Shown: one piece after another, positions 53,649 to 62,296 of the stretch | Layout: every line of letters begins with the position of its first letter | How positions within the stretch are numbered: position 1 is the first letter of the stretch | From: Candidatus Kuenenia stuttgartensis | GTDB lineage: Bacteria > Planctomycetota > Planctomycetia > Isosphaerales > Isosphaeraceae | Assembly: GCA_945865635.1 (NCBI GenBank) | Contig: CAMBEP010000007.1 | Location: 62,001 to 126,000, forward strand | Direction of reading: 5' to 3' | DNA: 64,000 nt | Notes under the pieces: generated by a model | Told to the model about the DNA's origin: nothing | What the model saw: only the letters and a program-made list of their open reading frames with translations | The model's database searches: none | Position numbers and translations under genes: made by a program

Positions 53649-54161
53649 ATGATCGGCTCAAATCGAATTTCTGACGTCCGAAGGCTTCTATTGGCCTTGA
53701 TTTGCGCACTTTTTGTGTCGTCTGCGTCAGCGCAGCAGGAAGCGGCCGGAACACTCCGGCGAGCTTCGACACCCGCCGTGATGAAGCCTGCTTCGGAACT
53801 GGTCGGTCAATCGCTTGGCCTTTCGGCTTCAATTCTTGCTTTGGGTGCCGTTCTGCTGGTCGCCAGCCGGCTTTATCAAGGCCGTCTGAGAAATTCCCGA
53901 TGGCCAGGTCAGGCCTCGCCGGCTTCGACAGATCGACCGCAGGTCACGGGCCGAGTTCGGCTCACACCCCGCCAGTCGGTGCATGTCCTGCGCATTGGGA
54001 ATCGTGTACTGGTGCTCGGCACAGGTTCTCAGGGCTCGCCAGAACTGCTGACCGAATGGCAGACCGATTCTGATCTGCATCCTTCGACCATTCCGGAACT
54101 TGACGACCCAGGCCAAATTCAGGCACTCTCGATCGCTCCTCAATCGGAGGCCGCCGCATGA
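53649..54161 (+). CDS. fliO: flagellar biosynthetic protein FliO-like
   Basis: The protein is about 170 residues from the ATG at 53649. It has a signal or anchor segment (LLLALICALFVSSASA), a second hydrophobic helix (LSASILALGAVLLVASRLY), and a short cytoplasmic domain with VRLTPRQSVHVLRIGNRVLV and LGTGSQGSPELLTEW. This is the FliO pattern (PF04347): the SpoIIIAE-like beta core LTPRQSVHVLRIG with VLVLGTG. FliO is an accessory factor that stabilises FliP during assembly of the flagellar export gate. It overlaps fliP by four bases (ATGA), so translation is coupled. The frame is open to 53523; an upstream start would give a longer leader. Confidence 0.75.
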   Translation: MIGSNRISDVRRLLLALICALFVSSASAQQEAAGTLRRASTPAVMKPASELVGQSLGLSASILALGAVLLVASRLYQGRLRNSRWPGQASPASTDRPQVTGRVRLTPRQSVHVLRIGNRVLVLGTGSQGSPELLTEWQTDSDLHPSTIPELDDPGQIQALSIAPQSEAAA

Positions 54162-55135
54162 TTCGCATCCCAGTCAGTCTGCTCGTTTTCTCTGGGCTCC
54201 TCTTGGCCCAATTGGCCCAGGCCCAGGATCTGCCCGATTATGCCGTAACACCTGTTGCAACATCGCCTTCAGGCTTGACTCGCTCAATTCTGGCTGAAAA
54301 GAGCGGCGCCCCAGGGCAATCGCCACTTGGGGTAAAGCTGCCTCAACTGCCACCTGTGGATCGGATTACGGCAAAGAAAAAAGTCGATGATTCTGCGGTC
54401 CCAAGCCCTTCGCTATTGGACGACACAGGCCGGCTTACGGCCCAGTTACCAAGCTGGCTCTTGATGGCGGGCGTGACATTCCTGCCCGCAGCCCTTCTTA
54501 TGACCACGTCTTACGTGCGGATTCAGATCACCCTGAGCCTCCTGCGTCAAGCGCTCGGAAGCCCTTCCATACCTGGCAACCAGGTGATCATGGCCTTGTC
54601 TCTGCTGCTGACTGTTTTGATCATGAGGCCTGTTGGAGAAATGGTTTACGCCAAGTCTGTGAAGCCTTGCCTGGACGGCCGGATCAGCCAGACGGAGGCC
54701 ATCAGAACGGGTGTTGAGCCGGTTCGAAAGTTTATGATCACCCAGATCCTGAACACGGGTCACGGTGCTTATCTGGAAGAACTGGCAGGATATGCGCGTG
54801 ATCAGGAAGATCGAAGCAAGGCCAGCGGGAATTCTCAGCCACAGTCGGCTGTCGCCGATGATCGTTCTGCCATTGCTCTTGAAGACTTGCCTCTGCATGT
54901 GGTGGCACCGGCGTTTTTACTGTCGGAACTGACCACCGCCCTGCTGATCGGTTTCGCGGTTTACCTGCCATTCCTGATTGTTGATCTGGTTGTCGCAACC
55001 ATATTGGCAGCCATGGGGTTATGGATGATGCCGCCGAGTCTGGTCTCGACACCGGCCAAGCTGATTTTATTCGTCCTGGCCGATGGATGGATGCTCACGG
55101 CAGGTGCCTTGATCAATGGTTTTGCAGCCGCTTAA
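54158..55135 (+). CDS. fliP: flagellar type III export gate protein FliP
   Basis: FliP forms the core pore of the flagellar export gate with FliQ and FliR. The 325 residues include a leader (LLVFSGLLLAQLAQAQ), then LPSWLLMAGVTFLPAALLMT and SYVRIQITLSLLRQALGSPS. The classic end is FAVYLPFLIVDLVVATILAA, MGLWMMPPSLVSTPAKLILF and VLADGWMLTAGAL. The insertion DQEDRSKASGNSQPQSAVAD near residues 215-235 is polar and probably a loop. The gene overlaps fliO by four bases, with fliQ 41 bases later. Confidence 0.95.
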   Translation: MIRIPVSLLVFSGLLLAQLAQAQDLPDYAVTPVATSPSGLTRSILAEKSGAPGQSPLGVKLPQLPPVDRITAKKKVDDSAVPSPSLLDDTGRLTAQLPSWLLMAGVTFLPAALLMTTSYVRIQITLSLLRQALGSPSIPGNQVIMALSLLLTVLIMRPVGEMVYAKSVKPCLDGRISQTEAIRTGVEPVRKFMITQILNTGHGAYLEELAGYARDQEDRSKASGNSQPQSAVADDRSAIALEDLPLHVVAPAFLLSELTTALLIGFAVYLPFLIVDLVVATILAAMGLWMMPPSLVSTPAKLILFVLADGWMLTAGALINGFAAA

Positions 55136-55176
55136 ATAAGCATGAACCAAAGTCTAATTAAGAAAGGTCGATTTGC

Positions 55177-55446
55177 ATGATGGATTCCCAATGGGTGCTC
55201 GACTGGTCTCACGAAGCGCTTCGGCTGGCCTTGATCCTGAGCTTGCCTGTGCTGGCCACAGCGCTGGTTTCCGGCATTCTGCTGGGCATTCTGCAAACAG
55301 TCATGCAGCTTAATGATGGGGCATTTGCCCAAGTGCCCCGGATGGTGGTTGTGGGTCTTTCGGTGATGATGCTTTTGCCATGGATGATTGCGCAGTGGGT
55401 GAGCTTCACCACTTCTTTGATCAGCTCTGTATCCCGAGGTGGTTGA
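55177..55446 (+). CDS. fliQ: flagellar type III export gate protein FliQ
   Basis: This 89-residue protein has two membrane hairpin helices (LALILSLPVLATALVSGILL and VVVGLSVMMLLPWMIAQWVS) separated by the conserved GILQTVMQLNDGAFAQVPR stretch. The size and layout are those of FliQ, which wraps FliP/FliR in the export gate. The ATG at 55177, or the one 3 bases later, starts the protein. Confidence 0.92.
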   Translation: MMDSQWVLDWSHEALRLALILSLPVLATALVSGILLGILQTVMQLNDGAFAQVPRMVVVGLSVMMLLPWMIAQWVSFTTSLISSVSRGG

Positions 55447-55511
55447 GCACATTGTGTTGAATTTGGCCAAACTGATATTCCAAATGCCTGGCGAAATGTG
55501 AGTGGCTTTCT

Positions 55512-56402
55512 GTGGATGTTGGAAATCCCGAAATCAGTTCCTGGTTGTGGTCAATTTCAACGGCTCTGGCCGGCTGGGATATTCATGCCACAACCATTGC
55601 CTTACTGACACTTCGATGGATTGGTCTGACGAGTTTTGCACCTGGTGTGGGCACGGCTACGGTGGGGTACAACTTTCGCATCTCGCTTGCAGTATTGCTG
55701 GCTGGGATCATGGCTGTGGGCGAACCTCCGGTTCGGTCCATCAACGTATCAATTGGGTTGGATTGGATTGTGGCTCTGGCCTCTGAATTTCTGGTCGGTG
55801 TTGGCCTTGGTCTGACGGTTTCGCTCTGGATATCGGCGGCTCGGGCTGCGGGCGAATGGGTTGCTTTGCTATCCGGCCTGAATATCCAGACGACCTATCA
55901 GCCTGACTGGGACGGCGATGCAGGCGATTTGCCATCGGCCATTGGTCGGCTTTTCTCGCTGGCCGGGCTAGTCGTTTTTTTTGTTTCCCGAGGGCCATTA
56001 AGGCTTTTGGACCTGGTCTCGGCGAGCCTTGCGGCTTACCCGCTGGGCCGGGGTCTGGCTTGGCCGGGCCAGGCTCAGGCAGAGTCTGTTTTCAGCTTGG
56101 TTGGCGAGGCGCTGGCACTTTCCATATTGGCAGCATGGCCCATTTTGCTTGCTCTTGTCACAGCTCAGGTGGCTGTGGCATTGGCTTCAAGAACGCAATC
56201 GGTGGCTCTTTCGTGGAGCCTGTTGGCCCCGACCCGGCTTGCGATTGGGCTGGTGATTCTGGCGGCTGGTCTGGCAGGCGTTTCGGCTGGTCTGACCCGT
56301 ACGCTGGACCCCTGGCTGACAAGATCCGTAGAGGTCATGCAACGGCTTAACTCTGCTGAGGTTGGGCGCGATGTTAAGGAATTGGAGCAGGCCACGCCAT
56401 GA
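55512..56402 (+). CDS. fliR: flagellar type III export gate protein FliR
   Basis: The protein has 296 residues and is highly hydrophobic with several helices. Characteristic segments include LTLRWIGLTSFAPGVGTATV, VGYNFRISLAVLLAGIMAVG and DWIVALASEFLVGVGLGLTV, and the later PILLALVTAQVAVALASRT. GTG at 55512 is the start. FliR completes the FliPQR pore. The flhB start overlaps its stop (ATGA at 56399), giving tight coupling fliR-flhB. Confidence 0.9.
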   Translation: MDVGNPEISSWLWSISTALAGWDIHATTIALLTLRWIGLTSFAPGVGTATVGYNFRISLAVLLAGIMAVGEPPVRSINVSIGLDWIVALASEFLVGVGLGLTVSLWISAARAAGEWVALLSGLNIQTTYQPDWDGDAGDLPSAIGRLFSLAGLVVFFVSRGPLRLLDLVSASLAAYPLGRGLAWPGQAQAESVFSLVGEALALSILAAWPILLALVTAQVAVALASRTQSVALSWSLLAPTRLAIGLVILAAGLAGVSAGLTRTLDPWLTRSVEVMQRLNSAEVGRDVKELEQATP

Positions 56403-57499
56403 GCGATCAGGACGACTCCACGGCCGAACCGTCAGCACATCGCCAGAAGCTGGCCCGCGAGATGGGTCACGTACCGCTGGCCCCTGCTCTGGTACGTGCC
56501 CTCGTGCTGTGTGCTTCGCTGATGCTGGTTTTTGCACGCGGCCCGGCCATGGCCAGAGGTCTGGTGGAAATCATTCGAAACACTTGGTCGGAATTGCCTC
56601 TCCTGGCCCAGAGGGGAATCTCAGTCCAAGCCTTGCAGCTTCTCATCCTCAGCCGTTTTCGCCTGTTGGCCGAGCCTCTGATGGTAGTTTTTCTCGGCAC
56701 GGCAGGTGCGGCACTGGTGATTCATCAGTTGGCGACGGGTGGGTCGTGGTCGCCTGGTTTGGGCTTACCAAAGCTTGATCGGCTGTGGGCATTTTGGTCG
56801 AAGTTTGATGAAGAATCGGGGTCATCCAAACCGCCCTTGTCACATCGAATATTTCTTGGGGTGCTGCGTCCGTTGGCGGCAATGATGGGGTGTGGTGTGG
56901 TTTTGGCGGTTTTGCATTGGCGATGGGCTGATGAGTCGTTGGTGGCAGGGATCTGGTCACGATCGGTGATTCTGGATCATCTTCAGAAGGGGAGTCGCGA
57001 GCTGGGTCTTGGGCTATTTATCCTGACGATTCCGCTGGTGGTGTTGGGAGTGGTTGAGATGTTTCTTGGGCGGATATTCTGGCTGGACAGGCTGAGGCCG
57101 TCGGCGGATCAGGCGCGTCAGGAAGTTAGGGAGCTGGAAGGCGATCCGGACTTGAAGCGGCGTCGAAACCGCATGGTACGAACAATCCGCGACACGGGGA
57201 CTTTGGAGCGGCTCATGGCCGAAACGGCCGTAGTGATTGTCGGGTCGGGGATGACGGGTTTGAGTGTTCAGTTGGTACGATTGAAGACGGGTCGGCTGGC
57301 GATTGGTCAAGCGGTAAGGGGGGCGATTTCTGCGAAATATGCGGAGACCGCTGCAGCGCAGGGCAGGCCATGGCTGCGCGATGCAAAACTGGCTCGCCGA
57401 CTGTCATCGATGGCAGATCCGAAAGGGTTGTTGTTGATTGAGTTGCCGACAGTGATTGGAGCCGATATTCAACGGCGAATTCGTCGTAAAACGGCTTGA
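56399..57499 (+). CDS. flhB: FlhB-like export switch protein lacking the NPTH autocleavage motif
   Basis: This is a 366-residue FlhB-family protein (EscU/YscU family). The N-terminal half has four hydrophobic regions (LVRALVLCASLMLVFARGPA, RLLAEPLMVVFLGTAGAALV, RPLAAMMGCGVVLAVLHWRW, LGLFILTIPLVVLGVVEMFL). It then has the linker QEVRELEGDPDLKRRRNRMV, the family's EGDPxxK signature. In the cytoplasmic domain the autocleavage motif NPTH, which follows a VVIT strand in normal FlhB, is replaced: here the strand VVIV leads into GSGMTGLSVQL, residues 282-285 being GSGM. Autocleavage, which switches export specificity, should not occur. Later GRPWLRDAKLARRLSSM aligns with the usual ENPPLAR stretch. 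It overlaps fliR by four bases. Confidence 0.88.
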   Translation: MSDQDDSTAEPSAHRQKLAREMGHVPLAPALVRALVLCASLMLVFARGPAMARGLVEIIRNTWSELPLLAQRGISVQALQLLILSRFRLLAEPLMVVFLGTAGAALVIHQLATGGSWSPGLGLPKLDRLWAFWSKFDEESGSSKPPLSHRIFLGVLRPLAAMMGCGVVLAVLHWRWADESLVAGIWSRSVILDHLQKGSRELGLGLFILTIPLVVLGVVEMFLGRIFWLDRLRPSADQARQEVRELEGDPDLKRRRNRMVRTIRDTGTLERLMAETAVVIVGSGMTGLSVQLVRLKTGRLAIGQAVRGAISAKYAETAAAQGRPWLRDAKLARRLSSMADPKGLLLIELPTVIGADIQRRIRRKTA

Positions 57500-57874
57500 T
57501 TTAAAGAATGGCTTGGAATTTTCGTGATTTGGAGGTCTTAAGTCCTGAAATGGCAGAGATGTGAAACTTTTGTGAATTTTCTGGATTAACCTAAGTTTGA
57601 CTTGTCAAGGGCCCTGATTATGAGTTATCTTAAACATAAGCGATAGTTGTGGTCAAAAATTGGCGGGCAAGATGGTGAGCGAGTCGGGTTTGGCGAGTTG
57701 CCGGGCAGGAGGCTGTCGGCCGCCAATCTTGAGGTCTGGATATGTTGGCATGCAACCATCGGTCAGATTCTTTTCCGGGTTGTGACCGGTCAAGCCAAGT
57801 CTGATTGCACCCAGTTGTCGATTTTTTCGCGTATTAGATGCATCGATCTTTAGATCAGTGAGTGTCATCCCGCA
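57500..57874. other. intergenic region after flhB
   Basis: About 375 bases between flhB and phoU. No gene is supported; frames at 57647-57853 and 57653-57955 overlap one another on opposite strands and lack ribosome-binding sites. The expected flhA is not here. Confidence 0.55.
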
Positions 57875-58636
57875 ATGGCTTTGAAACAGAATACCGCTTT
57901 TGAGGCTGCCACGTCGTACGGCTCTGGTCCGCGTCAGGCGACGGTCGGTCAGCATTTTTTACGCGATCTGGAGCGTCTTTGGACGGATCTGCTCCGGGTT
58001 GCGGCTGTTGTTGAAAACGCCTTGCGTCATTCGGTCGATGTTTTAGAACATCGCCGCACCGATCTGACCAACAGCATCATCGCGGATGAGCGCATGATCG
58101 ACCGTTGGGAAGTGCGAATCGAAGAAAAATGCCTGACCATTCTGGCATTGCACCAGCCGGTTGCAAGCGATTTAAGGCGTGTTGCAGCGGTGCTGAAGTT
58201 AAATACGCTGATGGAAAAGTTGTCGGATTTGGCGAGTCATATCGCGGTGAGGGCCCGAAAACTTGACGAATCTCGGGGCGATACGAATTTGACCCCCGAA
58301 TTTGAGGAATTGGCGAGTTGCTGTCTGGAGATTTTGAGCGAGAGTCTGGACTCTTTGACTCGCTGCGACTCAATCGCCGCCCGGCGCATTTTGGATGTGT
58401 CGCGGGCCGCCAAGATTGAGCGTCTCCGGAACATTGTCCGCAAGCAGATGAAGCAGGCAATTCGCGACAACATCGAGAATTTCGATACGGCCTTGCGGAT
58501 CATGAACATTGCCCGCAACCTGAAGCGGGTTGCCGAACATGCTCAGGATGTTGCCGTAGAGGTGGTCTACCTGAGCGAAGGCCTGATTCTTCGCCATCAG
58601 TCGGATCGCGAACAGGTGGCCGACGACGTCGATTGA
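57875..58636 (+). CDS. phoU: phosphate transport system regulator PhoU
   Basis: This 253-residue all-helical protein has the repeated PhoU three-helix bundle. Half one: LERLWTDLLRVAAVVENALR, ITNSIIADERMI-type acidic patch (SIIADERMIDRWEVRIEEK), LHQPVASDLRRVAAVLKLNT. Half two: NTLMEKLSDLASHIAVRARK, then RNIVRKQMKQAIRDNIENFD and MNIARNLKRVAEHAQDVAVE. PhoU senses the state of the Pst transporter and restrains the PhoR kinase. No pst or phoR gene is near, so its partners lie elsewhere. Confidence 0.93.
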   Translation: MALKQNTAFEAATSYGSGPRQATVGQHFLRDLERLWTDLLRVAAVVENALRHSVDVLEHRRTDLTNSIIADERMIDRWEVRIEEKCLTILALHQPVASDLRRVAAVLKLNTLMEKLSDLASHIAVRARKLDESRGDTNLTPEFEELASCCLEILSESLDSLTRCDSIAARRILDVSRAAKIERLRNIVRKQMKQAIRDNIENFDTALRIMNIARNLKRVAEHAQDVAVEVVYLSEGLILRHQSDREQVADDVD

Positions 58637-58843
58637 TTTTTGGCCGGTGGCGATTACGGATCCCAAAAAAAAAGATCGCCAGATGATCTGAGTTCCAAGA
58701 TTCCAAGAGCGGTCTGGTTGTCCATTGACTTGGTTCGGATGTATCATGCGTTTCACGAGATCTTGAATGAAGCGCAAGAAGATGCTGAACACCGTTTCTG
58801 AAACCAGACAAATCTCGGGATAACGCCTGGGCCCGTTTTTCAG

Positions 58844-60466
58844 ATGGAACGACATCAACCCAACGTGCCCGAAGCTGATCCAAACCCTTCGACTCCTCCC
58901 ACGCCGGATCAGGCCAGGCCGACCAGCTCGCCGATTCTCTCAAAAGTGCTTTCGGGTAGCTTTTGGCTGGCTTTGAAAACACCAATCGCAGCCGTCTGTG
59001 CATTCTGGACGATTCCGCTCCTGATTCGAACCTATGGCGATGCCCAGTTCGGCGCATATGGATTTGCCTGGGGATTCGGCTTCTTTCAAATGCTGCTTGA
59101 ATTCGGAATGAGTTCCGCGCTGCAGCGACAAGTGGTCACCGCCTGGGCCAGGGGCGACCGCCAAGCCGTCGAGCGAAGCCTGGCAAGCGGAATGGTGTTT
59201 TATGGCATCGTCACACTGATCCAGTCGGTGCTGCTTATTGTGGTTGCACATTGGGCGGTGCCGCTCACGGAATATGCTGCTGCCGACAAGAAACTGATCA
59301 TTCAACTACTTTGGTTACAGGCTCTTACGGCTCCGTGCTGGGGGCTCTCTACGGTCATTTCGAGCATTTTGCAGGCAGCGCATCGATACGACGTCATCCC
59401 GCGGTTTGAGGTTCTGGCCGTGATCGGCCGATTTTTGGCACTGGTTTTGGGTATCTGGCTTGGCTGGCCTTTGCTGGCGGTGGTGATTGCCCAGACTTTC
59501 GTACAAATCGTGCTGATTTTGGGCCCGGCCATTTGGATCGCTGTTCGCGAATTTGGCATGTTCCCTGGCTTTCGGGGTGCGAGCTGGTCGGAGTTCATGG
59601 GTATGATTCCGCTCAGTCTTTGGGTCTTCATGATCCAGCTTTCGGTCGTTTTGGCCGACAAACTCGACACGACGGTACTGGGTTTTGCCCTCTCCGACCC
59701 TGGCCCGGCCACATCGATTTATCAGGTGGTCTCAAAGCCGTTCATGCAGCTCAGACAGACGGGCTGGACGCTTGCCTATTTTGTCATGCCCGCAGCGGCA
59801 AGTCTGGCGGCGGCTCGTGATAAAGGTGGGCTTGATCGGGTGAAATACGATGGTGTCAGGCTCCATTTTGGTCTTCTTTTGCCAGTGGGGCTTCTGGCGG
59901 CAATTTATGCCAGGCCATTTCTGGAGCTTTGGGTTGGTCCGTCAAAGGCTCAATATGCACCTATGATGCGACTTTTTCTCGTCGCCTGCCTTCCTCTGAT
60001 TTTGTCGGTACCAGTACAGGTTTCAACGGGTCTGGGTCATGTTCGGGTCGTTGCGCTGGCGGCCCTGGGCGGATCGATCATCAATTTGCCGCTGAGCTAT
60101 TACCTGACGATAAAGCTGGGGGTGGTGGGTGTGATTTGGGGCACAGTTCTGACAACACTTTTCTCAAACTTATTGATACCTGGCATTTACACATATCGCA
60201 CCTTATCGATTGATCCACGCGAGTTTCTCAGGCGATCGTTGGCCCCGGCTTTGGCGGGCTCGATACTGTTGGCTATCGCTTGCTTGGGTTTAGGATCATT
60301 TCTGGATGCTTCGGCACCTGGTCAGGCCAGTTGGATGAAGCTTTTGATTCTGATTGGGCATTTGATGGTTGCCATGGTGGCTTATGGGGTTGGATATTTG
60401 CTGGTTCCGAGTGGTCGGGAAGATGGCACGTGGTTAAAGTCGAAGTTTGGCAGACTGCGGGGTTGA
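58844..60466 (+). CDS. polysaccharide flippase-like membrane protein (Wzx/MATE-like)
   Basis: This 540-residue membrane protein has about twelve to fourteen hydrophobic segments. Opening with SKVLSGSFWLALKTPIAAVC and WTIPLLIRTYGDAQFGAYGF, it follows the PST/Wzx pattern, in which the first helix pair carries RTYGxxxFGxY. Later segments include LSVVLADKLDTTVLGFALSD and VQVSTGLGHVRVVALAALGG. Wzx proteins flip lipid-linked oligosaccharides across the membrane for O-antigen or capsule; the substrate here is unknown. It has a polar N-terminal extension of about 35 residues (PNPSTPPTPDQARPTS). No glycosyltransferase lies near, which is unusual. Confidence 0.8.
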   Translation: MERHQPNVPEADPNPSTPPTPDQARPTSSPILSKVLSGSFWLALKTPIAAVCAFWTIPLLIRTYGDAQFGAYGFAWGFGFFQMLLEFGMSSALQRQVVTAWARGDRQAVERSLASGMVFYGIVTLIQSVLLIVVAHWAVPLTEYAAADKKLIIQLLWLQALTAPCWGLSTVISSILQAAHRYDVIPRFEVLAVIGRFLALVLGIWLGWPLLAVVIAQTFVQIVLILGPAIWIAVREFGMFPGFRGASWSEFMGMIPLSLWVFMIQLSVVLADKLDTTVLGFALSDPGPATSIYQVVSKPFMQLRQTGWTLAYFVMPAAASLAAARDKGGLDRVKYDGVRLHFGLLLPVGLLAAIYARPFLELWVGPSKAQYAPMMRLFLVACLPLILSVPVQVSTGLGHVRVVALAALGGSIINLPLSYYLTIKLGVVGVIWGTVLTTLFSNLLIPGIYTYRTLSIDPREFLRRSLAPALAGSILLAIACLGLGSFLDASAPGQASWMKLLILIGHLMVAMVAYGVGYLLVPSGREDGTWLKSKFGRLRG

Positions 60467-60613
60467 GATTATCCCTGTTCATGATATATACTAATGAGGT
60501 ATCCACTTAGGTTGAGTAACCGTCCGTTGCGGAAACTCATTGTTGATGCTGATCATTAGAAGGTGTTACTTCAATCATTGGCCTTTTGATATGGGTTGTG
60601 TAGGAATCCGCAA

Positions 60614-62224
60614 ATGGTTGAAAGCCGATCCAGAAAAAAACAGAGTCGTTCCAAGGGCTTGGTGACAAATCAAGAGCTTTCCATACGATTGAAGCTCTTT
60701 GAGCGTACGTTTGTGATTCGCCCACCGAAGTTGAAGCGCCTCGGCTTGACGTTGCTCAAGTCAGTTCCAGCCATTCTTGGGCTGGTTCTGGCGATTGGTT
60801 CAATTGTCGGGCTGTTTGTGGAATCCAAAGCGGCCACGATGACACGATACCGCGAGAAGGTGGTGAACGAAGGCACAACCAAACCTTCTCCAGAATTCGT
60901 CTATAAGCGGCTGATCAATTACTATGGCAATGACGTGGATATCTGGGAAGGTTATCTGGGTGCCCTGGACAAGCTTGGGCAAAGTGATAAAGCCTTTGCA
61001 CTGCTGAACAATTTGGCATCTGAAGACGGCAGGGGTGATCCGCGATTCCACATGCAGCTTGCCAGGCGACTGCAAACCAGGCCGGCGAAATCGGCCAAAA
61101 TCAGTCTTCTGATTGAAAAACATTTAAGGTTTGTGATCGATAACGGGACAGGTGATCTTGCGATCCAGGCCAGGCGCATGCTGGCGATGAAGCTGCTTTT
61201 GAGCGGTTTTCGGGAGAACGCTTACAACTTGCTGGCGCCTGTCATGCTGGAAAATCCGATTGCGGGCTCTGAGGCACTCTGGCTGGCTTGGACCTGTAGC
61301 ATGGAAATGGATGCCTCGTCACCTCAAAAAGTGATGACTCGGCTGGAGCGGGACCTGCGTGGGGCAGTGACTCCTGACAAAGACCAGATCATCGCCAAGA
61401 TCCGTCTTTTGACGATCATGAATCAGGAATCTTTGGGCAAGGATTGGTTAAATCTCCAAAAGAATATCCAACCTGAAGTCCGTAAGGCGATTGACTTCGA
61501 TTTATCAGAAATGTCGCTGATTGCATCGATCATCAGGTCCGGGCCTTCCAAAACTCCGGACTGGTCAAAGCTTGAACCGCTGTTGATTGAAAATCGGGAT
61601 CATCCGATGTGGACTAGGCTGGTTGTCACACTTTGGGCATCGCCGCCGACACCAGAGAATCAATCCGCCAGAGATTGGGTGGAAAAACAGCTCAGTCAAA
61701 AAGAGTGTAGCGAACTTCTCTTGCGATATACGATTCTTGCAAGCGCTTCAAAATATATAGCTTATGGGACAACGGCCAATGATTCCAAAGTTCTCAGAAG
61801 TTTGTATCGCAAGCTTATTCTCAAACAGCCTGACGATGTGATTGCTCTCAACAACCTCTCCATGCTGATCTATAAATACGAGCCGGAGAATCTTGATGAG
61901 GCCTTGAAATATGCTCGCCATGCGGAAAAGCTGCAACCAAATGCGATCGCAATTCGCGACACTGTTGGCGAGATTCTGGCCCGCCTGGGGCGCTGGGATG
62001 AAGCTTTGCCAATTCTTGAGAGCTGTATCAGCGTTTTGAAGGAGGAGTGGAACCTTCACAACACCCTGGCCCAAATCTATGAACAAAAAGGGCAGACAGA
62101 TCGTGCGGCCGCTCACAGATCGGCTCTCATCCGGATCAAAAAACCCCTTGATGCCGCAAACTATGAGAAACTTCCTCCACCTAAATCGATGGGCACCCTT
62201 ACCAAAAAACCTCTGGGTACCTAA
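60614..62224 (+). CDS. membrane-anchored TPR-repeat protein 1
   Basis: This protein has about 536 residues. After a basic N-terminus, a membrane segment (SVPAILGLVLAIGSIVGLFV) anchors a large soluble helical region. TPR-like units can be seen (NDVDIWEGYLGALDKLGQSD, KAFALLNNLASEDG) and are clearest at the C-terminus (LNNLSMLIYKYEPENLDEAL, KYARHAEKLQPNAIAIRDTV, LARLGRWDEALPILESCISV). TPRs assemble partner proteins. AGGAA upstream favours the ATG at 60614 over a TTG at 60596. The next gene is a paralogue, so the two form a tandem pair. Confidence 0.78.
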   Translation: MVESRSRKKQSRSKGLVTNQELSIRLKLFERTFVIRPPKLKRLGLTLLKSVPAILGLVLAIGSIVGLFVESKAATMTRYREKVVNEGTTKPSPEFVYKRLINYYGNDVDIWEGYLGALDKLGQSDKAFALLNNLASEDGRGDPRFHMQLARRLQTRPAKSAKISLLIEKHLRFVIDNGTGDLAIQARRMLAMKLLLSGFRENAYNLLAPVMLENPIAGSEALWLAWTCSMEMDASSPQKVMTRLERDLRGAVTPDKDQIIAKIRLLTIMNQESLGKDWLNLQKNIQPEVRKAIDFDLSEMSLIASIIRSGPSKTPDWSKLEPLLIENRDHPMWTRLVVTLWASPPTPENQSARDWVEKQLSQKECSELLLRYTILASASKYIAYGTTANDSKVLRSLYRKLILKQPDDVIALNNLSMLIYKYEPENLDEALKYARHAEKLQPNAIAIRDTVGEILARLGRWDEALPILESCISVLKEEWNLHNTLAQIYEQKGQTDRAAAHRSALIRIKKPLDAANYEKLPPPKSMGTLTKKPLGT

Positions 62225-62296
62225 GGCTCTTGCCCGGACCGATCTGTAAGTTCCAACGGACCCAATGAATTGTCGATATCTGAGAGATTCTGACTG

